Shown here in pieces: positions 1 through 6,347 of a stretch of 7,040 bases of DNA. The first letter of the stretch is position 1. Every line of letters begins with the position of its first letter. The position numbers and the translations under genes are program-made. The notes under the pieces are model-generated. The model was not told the DNA's origin. It did no database searches and was given only the letters and a program-made list of their open reading frames with translations. Origin of the DNA: an uncultured Muribaculaceae bacterium (lineage in GTDB: Bacteria > Bacteroidota > Bacteroidia > Bacteroidales > Muribaculaceae); assembly GCA_947173755.1 (NCBI GenBank), contig CAMWGM010000075.1:1-7040 (forward strand), written 5' to 3'.

Positions 1-405
1 GATCTCCTGGAGCAGACCGGAATAATTGCGTTTCATCTCGGCGAGTTTGGTAGCCGCACCGGTCGATATGAAAGCCATCGATCCCTTTCGCATGGTGAAA
101 CGCTGCGTGTAACGGTCGCCATCGATATTGGGACCTCCTGACGAAAGGATATAGACGCAAGGCAGATCGGGCAACTCCTCGTCGAAGTAAAGTTCCTGCT
201 GAACGATGAGGGGTGCACGGCGATCGAGTTCGCGCAGTATGGAGCGACCCTCGCGGTTGAGTTCGAACCCGAGGTTGAGATAACCTCTCTTTCCGGGAGC
301 ACCGACATACATTGCGTCAGGCTCGGCAAGATAGGGAGCCATTTCGGGAGCATGGTCGAAACTCACATCGGGCGCATCGGAGAAATGCCGTTCGGGAGTC
401 TTCAT
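1..405 (-). CDS. ureD: Urease accessory protein UreD (UreH), 3' end missing
   Basis: Scaffold protein of the urease maturation complex. In the family, UreD binds apo-urease and, with UreF and UreG, forms the complex that delivers nickel and CO2 to the active site in the cytoplasm. Only the first 135 codons are here; the frame is open at the left edge. The start ATG (403-405) lies 9 bases after the ureG stop, with no Shine-Dalgarno sequence. After a rather long lead of about 40 residues the family pattern appears: a YLNLGFEL strand (residues 42-49), APLIVQQELYFDE (64-76), then SSGGPNIDGDRY (88-99) with the conserved Gly-Gly and Gly-Asp, and STGAATKLAEM (114-124), matching the family's T..AAT block. 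Position as last gene of an ureE-F-G-D order supports the call. Identity is confident; the C-terminal half cannot be judged. Confidence 0.93.
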   Translation of the reverse strand, partial: MKTPERHFSDAPDVSFDHAPEMAPYLAEPDAMYVGAPGKRGYLNLGFELNREGRSILRELDRRAPLIVQQELYFDEELPDLPCVYILSSGGPNIDGDRYTQRFTMRKGSMAFISTGAATKLAEMKRNYSGLLQEI

Positions 406-414
406 AGAATCTGT

Positions 415-1035
415 TTATTTTGCTTTGTCGAAAAGAGCCATTTTGAAAATAAGGTCGACGAGTTCGTCAATGCCCTCACCGGTGAGAGAGTTTGTGAACA
501 CGAAAGGCTTGCCCGGACGCATCAGACGCGAGTCATGATCCATCACTTCGAGCGACGCGTGGACATAGGGCGCGAGGTCGGTCTTATTGATTACGAGGAT
601 GTCGGAATGCGAGATGCCGGGACCATCCTTGCGGGGAATCTTGTCGCCGGCGGCAACGTCGATGACATAGATGAAGAAGTCGACGAGTGCAGGCGAGAAA
701 GTGAGCGTGAGGTTATCGCCACCCGATTCAATCAGCACCACATCGGCATCGGGGAACTTAGCCTCCATCTCCTCGACGGCAGCGATGTTCATCGACGGAT
801 CCTCACGCACGGCAGTGTGGGGACATGCGCCCGTTTCGACACCGATGATGCGGTCTTCCATGAGAATCCCTTTCAGAGTCTTGCGCACATGTTTGGCATC
901 TTCAGTGGTGACGATATCGTTGGTTATGATGAGTACACTCATGCCCTTCTCCATGAGACGGGGGGTGATGGCTTCGATAAGAGCGGTTTTGCCGGATCCC
1001 ACAGGGCCTCCGACACCTATTCGGCAAGTAGACAT
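415..1035 (-). CDS. ureG: Urease accessory GTPase UreG
   Basis: SIMIBI-class GTPase that carries nickel and powers its insertion into urease through GTP hydrolysis. The 206 residues match the usual UreG length. The P-loop GPVGSGKT is at residues 10-17, with a preceding short beta strand. The CPH nickel-binding motif is at 71-73, within ETGACPHTAVREDPS (67-81). The Walker B-like ESGGDNL is at 103-109 and the guanine-specificity NKTD at 150-153. All motifs needed for activity are intact. The start ATG (1033-1035) places only nine residues before the P-loop, as in other UreG proteins, and no earlier in-frame start is needed. It is preceded by a 94-base spacer after ureF and followed 9 bases later by ureD, so ureG and ureD are probably co-translated from one message. 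Confidence 0.98.
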   Translation of the reverse strand: MSTCRIGVGGPVGSGKTALIEAITPRLMEKGMSVLIITNDIVTTEDAKHVRKTLKGILMEDRIIGVETGACPHTAVREDPSMNIAAVEEMEAKFPDADVVLIESGGDNLTLTFSPALVDFFIYVIDVAAGDKIPRKDGPGISHSDILVINKTDLAPYVHASLEVMDHDSRLMRPGKPFVFTNSLTGEGIDELVDLIFKMALFDKAK

Positions 1036-1067
1036 TATATTATTGTTGAATGGTTGAGTTATGAGGT

Positions 1068-1110
1068 CAGAAAGATGGTGGTTACATGCTGTTGGTCACT
1101 CATCTTTCCG
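1068..1110 (-). repeat. Inverted repeat in the ureF-ureG spacer
   Basis: Read on the transcribed (minus) strand, CGGAAAGATG pairs with CATCTTTCTG across a 23-base loop. This gives a 10-bp stem, nine Watson-Crick pairs and one G-U in RNA. A bulged inner GTG/CAC pairing could lengthen it. The 3' arm ends 32 bases before the ureG start. No T-run follows, so it does not look like a standard intrinsic terminator. It could be an intercistronic stability, processing or attenuation element. The pairing is seen directly; the role is inference. Confidence 0.5.
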
Positions 1111-1129
1111 GACGCTTAATCATCTGTAG

Positions 1130-1825
1130 TTAGTTCATAAACATTCTCATCTTCCCTTTCTCGTGGAGCGAGGCGAAAATATCCATTTCCGGGACAAAGG
1201 AGTTCATATCGTCGAGTGTCATCTTAGAAGCGAGTTCGAAATGACCGTCGATCTCATCGGAGAGATGCATGAGAATGAGTTGGGTGTCATAATGGCTTAC
1301 GCGCACACACCTCAAGGCAGCCGATACAATCATGTTGGCGACTCCAAACTGATGGGAAGTGTAGAGTTGACGTTCGTCGAGACCTGCTTCGGCAAACACT
1401 ATGGCCTGTGCTACGGGATAACTGCCGGGGGTCGTTCCGGCATTTATATCGGAAAGCCATCGGCGGAGAATCTCAGACTCGGGGAAAAGACGCACGCCGA
1501 GTTCGGCAAGTTTCTTACCCATTCGCTGAAGCATCATGCGGCTCTCGGCATTCATCTTGAAGAGCATGATGGTACGGTCGATATTTACAATCTCATCGTA
1601 GGCCTTACGGTTAACCGCACGATGGGCAAGCAGAGCCGCTACTCCATCGCTATACGCTGCCTGGATAACGGCAGAGCGTGTAAATTGCTCGAGGGTATCA
1701 GCATCGGTGACGAGACCTTCATAGGAAGCGGTCTCAAGACCATTGGAAAACGAGAAGGTGCCTACGGGAAAAGCAGAATCGCTGAACTGCAGAAGGTGCA
1801 GCAGGCGGGTCATGTCGGAAGCCAT
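1130..1825 (-). CDS. ureF: Urease accessory protein UreF
   Basis: All-helical cytoplasmic protein that bridges UreD and UreG in the urease activation complex and is thought to gate GTP hydrolysis and nickel passage. Recognisable blocks are LLQFSDSAFPVGTFSFSNGL (residues 11-30), the N-terminal family signature; PGSYPVAQAIVFAEAGL (133-149), the conserved central region; and ALRCVRVSHYDTQ (170-182). The frame is open up to 1903, but the extra 26 residues would be low-complexity Thr/Pro-rich and overlap the ureE His-tail codons by 74 bases. I therefore start at ATG 1823-1825 (231 aa, a typical length), four bases after the ureE stop. A second ATG at 1811-1813 (MTRLLHLL) is also possible. The C-terminus ends RMFMN rather than the common RLF-type ending. 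Family assignment is firm; the exact start is less so. Confidence 0.95.
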   Translation of the reverse strand: MASDMTRLLHLLQFSDSAFPVGTFSFSNGLETASYEGLVTDADTLEQFTRSAVIQAAYSDGVAALLAHRAVNRKAYDEIVNIDRTIMLFKMNAESRMMLQRMGKKLAELGVRLFPESEILRRWLSDINAGTTPGSYPVAQAIVFAEAGLDERQLYTSHQFGVANMIVSAALRCVRVSHYDTQLILMHLSDEIDGHFELASKMTLDDMNSFVPEMDIFASLHEKGKMRMFMN

Positions 1826-1829
1826 AGGA

Positions 1830-2420
1830 TCAGTGGACAAGATGACCTTCGATATGATCGGCGTGGGGGCTGTGGATGTGGTGGTTGTGATGGGATGCAC
1901 CACCGAAAAGCCTACGGATTTCGTGAGGAGCCATAAAGGGGATCACGTCACTGCCCTCTTCGAACGTGTATGAGATATTCTCGATGTGATGGGTATCCAT
2001 CACGCTCTCCATAACTTTCTTGTCGACAGTCAGGGGGACATATACCTTCGTGCCTTTCACGACGGCAGGCCAGTGCTGATTGCCGATGGCATGACCGAGT
2101 TCGACGGCAATACGGATAATCTCCTCGGGAGATTGCTGAGCGAGAGCACCCAGTTCGATGACCATGACGGGATTGAGGGCGAGACGGAGAACCAGCATGG
2201 TATTTTTTTCGGGATCGTATGCGAGAATGTCGCCGTCGACAATCTGGCTCTGGCGTTTCAGGGCAACGGGATACTCAATGCCTTTATCGCTCTTTGCGAG
2301 GAAACGGCTCTTCTGGGCAGTCCATTGATCGAGGAAAATAGACTCTACATCAGCGTGATGCATTTTCTCATGCCATTCCGGTGAATGGGTATTACCGATA
2401 ATTTCAGTTAAAACTTCCAT
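1830..2420 (-). CDS. ureE: Urease nickel metallochaperone UreE
   Basis: Dimeric nickel-binding chaperone that passes Ni(II) to UreG during urease maturation. The protein is 196 residues long. The N-terminal half (about 20-85) is the beta-rich UreE domain, including LAKSDKGIEYPVAL and DGDILAYDPEKNTMLVLR. The C-terminal half carries ELGHAIGNQHWP (107-118), in which H110 and H116 correspond to the family's conserved metal-binding GNxH region. The last 20 residues hold nine histidines (177, 178, 180, 181, 183, 186, 189, 193, 196), a His-rich nickel-storage tail as in Klebsiella-type UreE. It is the first gene of the urease block: a -7 promoter element lies about 55 bases upstream of the ATG, and no Shine-Dalgarno is visible. 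The stop (1830-1832) is followed after four bases by the preferred ureF start. Confidence 0.97.
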   Translation of the reverse strand: MEVLTEIIGNTHSPEWHEKMHHADVESIFLDQWTAQKSRFLAKSDKGIEYPVALKRQSQIVDGDILAYDPEKNTMLVLRLALNPVMVIELGALAQQSPEEIIRIAVELGHAIGNQHWPAVVKGTKVYVPLTVDKKVMESVMDTHHIENISYTFEEGSDVIPFMAPHEIRRLFGGASHHNHHIHSPHADHIEGHLVH

Positions 2421-2434
2421 ATAGAATAAGATAA

Positions 2435-2450
2435 TCAGCCGTCAGGCTAA
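2435..2450 (-). promoter_or_regulatory. Small hairpin in the presumed ureE leader
   Basis: On the transcribed strand TTAGCC and GGCTGA pair around a TGAC loop, with one G-U pair; one A-U and one further wobble can extend the stem. It lies between the putative transcription start and the ureE ATG, its 3' arm ending 14 bases before the start codon. The A/T-rich sequence that follows is not a clean T-run, so a terminator is unlikely. A leader structure affecting translation or message stability is possible but unproven. Confidence 0.3.
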
Positions 2451-2475
2451 TCGGTTTGAAACATATTTTACTTTC

Positions 2476-2483
2476 CAAAGGTA
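2476..2483 (-). promoter_or_regulatory. Putative Bacteroidota-type -7 promoter element for ureEFGD
   Basis: The minus strand reads TACCTTTG, an exact match to the Bacteroidota -7 consensus TAnnTTTG used by their primary sigma factor. Transcription would begin near 2470 and leave a leader of about 50 bases before ureE. The expected -33 TTTG, some 20 bases further upstream, is not visible; that stretch instead reads GGATATTCG with an A/T-rich surround. It sits in the only sizeable intergenic gap of the window (2421-2559), which fits a separate promoter for the urease block. Confidence 0.5.
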
Positions 2484-2490
2484 ATTAAAA

Positions 2491-2502
2491 ATGTTCGAAT
2501 AT
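2491..2502. promoter_or_regulatory. TTCGAA-centred dyad upstream of the -7 element
   Basis: The 12 bases ATGTTCGAATAT form an inverted repeat with five of six pairs matching, centred on the palindrome TTCGAA. They lie 8 bases upstream of the putative -7 element, where RNA polymerase or a regulator would contact the promoter. It may be an operator for a nickel- or nitrogen-responsive regulator, but short A/T-rich palindromes arise easily by chance and I do not recognise a known site. Confidence 0.2.
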
Positions 2503-2559
2503 CCTATTTTTTCGCCCGTTTAATTTGCAGGGAGATGGAAAGAGGGAGTGACGTGAGCA

Positions 2560-4587
2560 TCAGTTGCGGAGATTGCCTGTAGAAATTATTCTGACCGGAG
2601 GTGAGGCATGAGGAATATGGAGAGAAACAAGTTGCTGCTCGTAACGACGGGCTCGCCGCGGATGAAGATCGGAGGAAAGTATTACGGAATCAGGGTGTAC
2701 TTGACGAATCACCTCCATAATATCACCTCGAAAACCACGGCATATGACGAGATAATCGACATGTATCGAAGGTAGGGAATCCGGGACATGGCTGAGGATA
2801 AGGAAGTTTCGACCGGATGTGCGCACGAGGTTGCCACGTCGTCCAAGAAGGTCGTCATCAGATCTTTCTCCGACCACCGTGAGCGAGTCGATATTACGGC
2901 GTCTCATATAGTCGGGCCAGCGTCTCGCGGCGATATCGGTGGCCTCGGAAAGATGTGTCGGGAGCGAACTCACTGCGAGAAATTTACTTCCGCTGCGGAC
3001 AAGAAGAAGCGTCTCGTGACGTTCGACGGGAATATAGACCTCCACCCTCCCCTCTTCCTCGGGGCGTGTGCTGATCCTGTCGAAACTAAAAGCAAGCATA
3101 GCGAGCACCAATGTCGACGTCAACCACACACGTCTGCGTGAAGAGGTATGGAGAGTAATGACCAGGAGAATTATTGCTCCATAATATAAAGCGAGACTCA
3201 GAGGGGAAATGTCAATCCCGCCGACCGCATTGCCCGGGAGCGTGACGAGAAAATCAAGAAAATCCTGCAGACACTCAAAGAGTGTGTCGGTCAGGCGGCC
3301 AATAATATCCGCATTTATTCCGATCCACTTCATGAGAAGGAGAACGAGGGCGAGATACATGAGCACCGATAATCCGGGGAGCAATACCAGATTGGCGGCA
3401 AGGAAATAGACCGGAAGGGTATGGAATGTATAGGCGCAAAGGGGGGATGTGGCTATTGTCGCTGCTATTGTGACGCAAACTACTTTCGAAATCCACGGTT
3501 CCCGTCCTTCTTTTCTTCCGATCGGGTTCAAAGGACGTGCCAGGAGTAAAATGGCAGCGACTGCCAGGAAACTGAGTTGAAATCCGAGGGAGAAGAGTTG
3601 GGCAGGAGAGAAAATCAGGATGATAATGGCGGCTGCGCACAGAGAATTGAGCGGCACCGGTTTACGCTGGAGCATTTTGCCAAGTCCAAGAAGAGTAGCC
3701 ATTATGACGGCGCGCACAACTGACGCCGGCATGCCTGTCAGCAATGCAAAGAGCCAAAGACTTATGATCACCACCGGCCATTTCCATCTCCATTTGTTGA
3801 AAATACCGAGAGGAAGGAGAACGACCAGAAGCAACGAGGTGATGACGGCGACATGCATTCCGCTGAGGGCGAGGACGTGTGCCGTGCCGGTCAGCGAAAA
3901 CTTCGAGCGTAATTCTTCGGAAAGCCAATCGTCGTCAGCAGCGAGGGTGGCGAGGAAAAACGATGCCGTACTCCTGTCGACCGGCAACCGGGAAATCTGA
4001 TAGCGAAACCGTGTGTTCAGGCGGTAAAAATATGCCTGAAAAGAATTCACAGACGAACCAACATGAATCGAATCAGGCCTGACGAGAGCGGAACATGAAA
4101 TACCTTTTCTGATGAGCCGCTCCGGCAGGTAAGTCTCGTCAGGCAAATCGGGTGAATAAGGTTCGAAACGATCCAGCGTCCCATAGAAACTGACGCGCCT
4201 GTATGGACGGAGATCTACCGAACTTTCGGGCACAAATATGCGTGCTTTGAATTTGCTTAAAGGGCAATCGTTGACAGAGTCGACGGTGACAGTGAGGTTG
4301 ACGCCCGATGAAACATCTGAGCATTCGCTAAACATACCTCTATAATAACCCGGGTGTCCGGAGAGTGACATCGGAAGTTGACCCGGTTGATTCAGCAGGG
4401 AGGTGACCATGCCTGCTGCCATCCATAAGCAAAGGACTCCTCCGCTTCTTTTCCGCAGAATGAATAATGCGACAGAAATCAGAAGCGGGATAAGGACAAA
4501 AAGCCATGTCGCCCCAGTGCTGACGGCGATGATGCCGCAGATCAGGGCGATGGCGGGAAGGAAAAGCGGAGGGAGCCGATGGTTCAC
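2560..4587 (-). CDS. comEC: ComEC/Rec2-family DNA uptake channel protein
   Basis: Polytopic inner-membrane protein of the competence family, which moves single-stranded DNA into the cytoplasm. The 675 residues fall into three parts. First come N-terminal helices (about 8-42 and 50-65), followed by a soluble beta-rich region (about 80-180, DUF4131/OB-like). The Competence membrane domain (about 205-480) carries the hallmark TAHVLALSGMHVAVI (235-249), LTGMPASVVRA (283-293) and FSLGFQLSFLAVAAI (332-346). A soluble C-terminal region (about 505-675) follows one more helix. The latter resembles the end of a ComEC metallo-beta-lactamase domain (VDYLVICRGFRGD, 610-622) but has no HxHxDH or HHGS ligands, so it looks non-catalytic, as commonly seen in Bacteroidota. 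The start is GTG at 4585-4587, the first usual start after an in-frame stop at 4612-4614; the nearby ATG at 4587-4589 is out of frame and runs straight into TGA. Confidence 0.93.
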   Translation of the reverse strand: MNHRLPPLFLPAIALICGIIAVSTGATWLFVLIPLLISVALFILRKRSGGVLCLWMAAGMVTSLLNQPGQLPMSLSGHPGYYRGMFSECSDVSSGVNLTVTVDSVNDCPLSKFKARIFVPESSVDLRPYRRVSFYGTLDRFEPYSPDLPDETYLPERLIRKGISCSALVRPDSIHVGSSVNSFQAYFYRLNTRFRYQISRLPVDRSTASFFLATLAADDDWLSEELRSKFSLTGTAHVLALSGMHVAVITSLLLVVLLPLGIFNKWRWKWPVVIISLWLFALLTGMPASVVRAVIMATLLGLGKMLQRKPVPLNSLCAAAIIILIFSPAQLFSLGFQLSFLAVAAILLLARPLNPIGRKEGREPWISKVVCVTIAATIATSPLCAYTFHTLPVYFLAANLVLLPGLSVLMYLALVLLLMKWIGINADIIGRLTDTLFECLQDFLDFLVTLPGNAVGGIDISPLSLALYYGAIILLVITLHTSSRRRVWLTSTLVLAMLAFSFDRISTRPEEEGRVEVYIPVERHETLLLVRSGSKFLAVSSLPTHLSEATDIAARRWPDYMRRRNIDSLTVVGERSDDDLLGRRGNLVRTSGRNFLILSHVPDSLPSIHVDYLVICRGFRGDIMEVIRQVHPDSVILSSDLHPRRARRYEQQLVSLHIPHASPPVRIISTGNLRN

Positions 4588-4604
4588 ATCCCGAGGTTTG
4601 ACTG

Positions 4605-5564
4605 TCAGTTATTACCGGGGATGGTGGCCATAACCACGAAGAACGAACTCAGACCGATAATGATCCAGAGCGAAACTGCGAGGATGAAAGGTTTTAGACC
4701 GACCGAACGGACCGTATTGAGCGACAGGCTCGCACCAATGAGGAAAAGGGTCAGCACAAGGCCTTTCTTGGCCAGATAAACCAGAGTAGTGGTGAGCCAC
4801 GCAGGAAGATTGCAGTAGGTGTTGATGACCATGGCCAGTATGAAGAGGAAGATGAACCATGGAATGGTGATCTTGCTCGACTTGTCGCGGAAGATGACCA
4901 TGGTGACCAGGGCGAGCGGAATGATCCAGAGTGCGCGGGTCAGTTTGATGAGGGTTGCGAGTTGAAGTGCCTCAGGACCGTAAGCCTCACCGGCACCTAC
5001 GACGGATGAAGTGTCGTGGATAGCGATGGCAGCCCATGTGCCAAACTGCGCCTGCGACATGTCGAACATCCTTCCGAGCGGCGGGAAAATGAAGAGCGCT
5101 ATCGCATTAAGCACGAATATCACTCCTAATGAGACTGCCATTTCATTCTCGTCGGCTTTAAGGACGGGACCGACTGCAGCGATGGCACTTCCTCCGCAGA
5201 TGGCTGTTCCTGCAGAGATCAGATAGGAAGTCTTGCGGTTGAGCATCAGCCAGTAGCCTATCAGGACACCGAATATCATCACGGATATCACCGAAACAAT
5301 AGTGAAAAGCATGCCTTCGCTGCCGCTCTTGAGCGACTCGGTGACATTCATTCCGAAGCCGAGACCGACCACCGAGGCCTGAAGGAGATATTTCGACGTT
5401 TTCTTGTTGAATTTCGGATAGGGATTCTCGAAAATCATGGCAAAGAAAAGTCCGAGAAAGAGAGCGTAAGCGGGCGTGACGCCGACTCCCGGCCATATGA
5501 GATCGATCGGGAGCACCACCATGATCATCAGGATGATGTAGAGAGGCTTGGCAATCTGTTTCAT
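4605..5564 (-). CDS. yeiH: YeiH/UPF0324 family membrane protein (putative anion exporter)
   Basis: Multi-helix inner-membrane protein of the YeiH family (UPF0324, once called conserved hypothetical protein 698, also named putative sulfate exporter). The substrate is not well established; sulfate or sulfonate-related anion export is proposed for some members. The 319 residues are of usual length and nearly all hydrophobic, with about nine or ten helices. Family motifs are visible: QASVVGLGFGMN (62-73), SAGTAICGGSAIAAVGPV (117-134), AIAIHDTSSVVGAG (179-192) and TLIKLTRALWIIPL (204-217), followed by LTLFLIGASLSLNTV (271-285) near the C-terminus. The ATG at 5562-5564 lies 27 bases after aroE; comEC follows its stop by 17 bases. 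The neighbours give no hint of the substrate. The symbol marks the family, not proven orthology to E. coli yeiH. Confidence 0.88.
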   Translation of the reverse strand: MKQIAKPLYIILMIMVVLPIDLIWPGVGVTPAYALFLGLFFAMIFENPYPKFNKKTSKYLLQASVVGLGFGMNVTESLKSGSEGMLFTIVSVISVMIFGVLIGYWLMLNRKTSYLISAGTAICGGSAIAAVGPVLKADENEMAVSLGVIFVLNAIALFIFPPLGRMFDMSQAQFGTWAAIAIHDTSSVVGAGEAYGPEALQLATLIKLTRALWIIPLALVTMVIFRDKSSKITIPWFIFLFILAMVINTYCNLPAWLTTTLVYLAKKGLVLTLFLIGASLSLNTVRSVGLKPFILAVSLWIIIGLSSFFVVMATIPGNN

Positions 5565-5591
5565 TGTCAGAGGAAGATTAAATGTGTGTGG

Positions 5592-6347
5592 TTATTCGTT
5601 CCAGATACGCCATGCCTCGCGTGCCTGTATATAAAGCATCTCAAGCCCGCTCTTGACAGTCGCTCCGTGTTCGGCCGCACGCCGCAGGAAGAGTGTAGGA
5701 TCGGGATTATAGACTAGGTCATAACAAAGATGAGCGGGAGTGAGAAGATCGTAGGGGATCGGAGGGCACTCGTCGACATCCGGATAGGTTCCGACAGGAG
5801 TGGCGTTGACGATCACATTGTGTTCCTCCATCACTTCCGGCGTCAGGTCAGCGTAGCCGAGCATGCCTTCACCGGGAGTCCTCGAGACAAGGGTGGGCTC
5901 GACTCCGAGCGAACGCAGTCCGTAGACAACAGCCTTTGACGCGCCTCCGGTGCCGAGCACAAGCGCCTTGCGACGATCGTCGTTGAGCAGGGGGCGGATA
6001 GAGTCGCGAAAACCGATGACATCGGTATTGAAACCTTTCATGACAGGCTCGTCATTCTCATCCCAACTGATGCGGATGACATTGATAGCACCGATAGCCG
6101 ATGCTTCGGGATCCATCTCGTCCATGTAGGGAATGGCAAGTTGCTTGTAGGGGATCGTGACGTTTAGACCTTCAAGTTGAGTATATTCCGAAAGGAGTTC
6201 CATGAGGTCGCCGATATCGGGGAGTTCAAACTTGCGATATTCTGCGTGGATATGCTCGTCGCGGAACTTGTCATTGAAATATGTTGCGGAGAACGAATGG
6301 CCGAGAGGGCGGCCGATGATTCCGAAGAGGCGTTCGGGAGGGGTCAT
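5592..6347 (-). CDS. aroE: Shikimate dehydrogenase
   Basis: Reduces 3-dehydroshikimate to shikimate with NADPH in the cytoplasm, the fourth step of the shikimate pathway to aromatic amino acids. The 251 residues cover both domains. In the substrate domain, GRPLGHSFS (12-20) supplies the shikimate-binding serines, and LNVTIPYK (61-68) ends in catalytic lysine 68. INVIR follows at 88-92, and FNTD ends in catalytic aspartate 109. In the Rossmann domain, LGTGGASKAV (131-140) is the nucleotide loop, and NATPVGTYP (171-179) and YDLVYNP (209-215) are family hallmarks. SGLEMLYIQA (233-242) carries the C-terminal substrate-contacting glutamine 241. It is slightly shorter than E. coli AroE (272 aa), as is common in Bacteroidota. 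The start ATG overlaps the stop of the upstream membrane-protein gene (ATGA), implying coupled translation. No key residue is missing. Confidence 0.97.
   Translation of the reverse strand: MTPPERLFGIIGRPLGHSFSATYFNDKFRDEHIHAEYRKFELPDIGDLMELLSEYTQLEGLNVTIPYKQLAIPYMDEMDPEASAIGAINVIRISWDENDEPVMKGFNTDVIGFRDSIRPLLNDDRRKALVLGTGGASKAVVYGLRSLGVEPTLVSRTPGEGMLGYADLTPEVMEEHNVIVNATPVGTYPDVDECPPIPYDLLTPAHLCYDLVYNPDPTLFLRRAAEHGATVKSGLEMLYIQAREAWRIWNE

Noticed and set aside
352..1119. Plus-strand open frame of 255 codons opposite ureG
   Set aside because: It lies fully antisense to a gene with intact UreG motifs; its length follows from the codon bias of ureG, and its product has no recognisable domain.
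1826..1903. Longer ureF start at 1903
   Set aside because: It adds 26 low-complexity residues by reading through the ureE tail codons in another frame; the start at 1825 gives normal length and spacing.
1163..1936. Plus-strand open frame of 257 codons opposite ureF and the ureE end
   Set aside because: Antisense shadow of ureF and the His-rich ureE tail; no family features.
2788..4082. Several short frames on both strands within comEC
   Set aside because: They overlap a continuous, well-conserved ComEC membrane domain and show no family motifs of their own.
4585..4589. ATG at 4587-4589 as comEC start
   Set aside because: It is followed at once by TGA in its own frame; the comEC frame begins with the overlapping GTG.
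4612..4860. Minus-strand frame upstream of and in frame with comEC
   Set aside because: It ends at a stop at 4612-4614 and lies inside the YeiH gene in another frame; it is not an N-terminal extension of ComEC.
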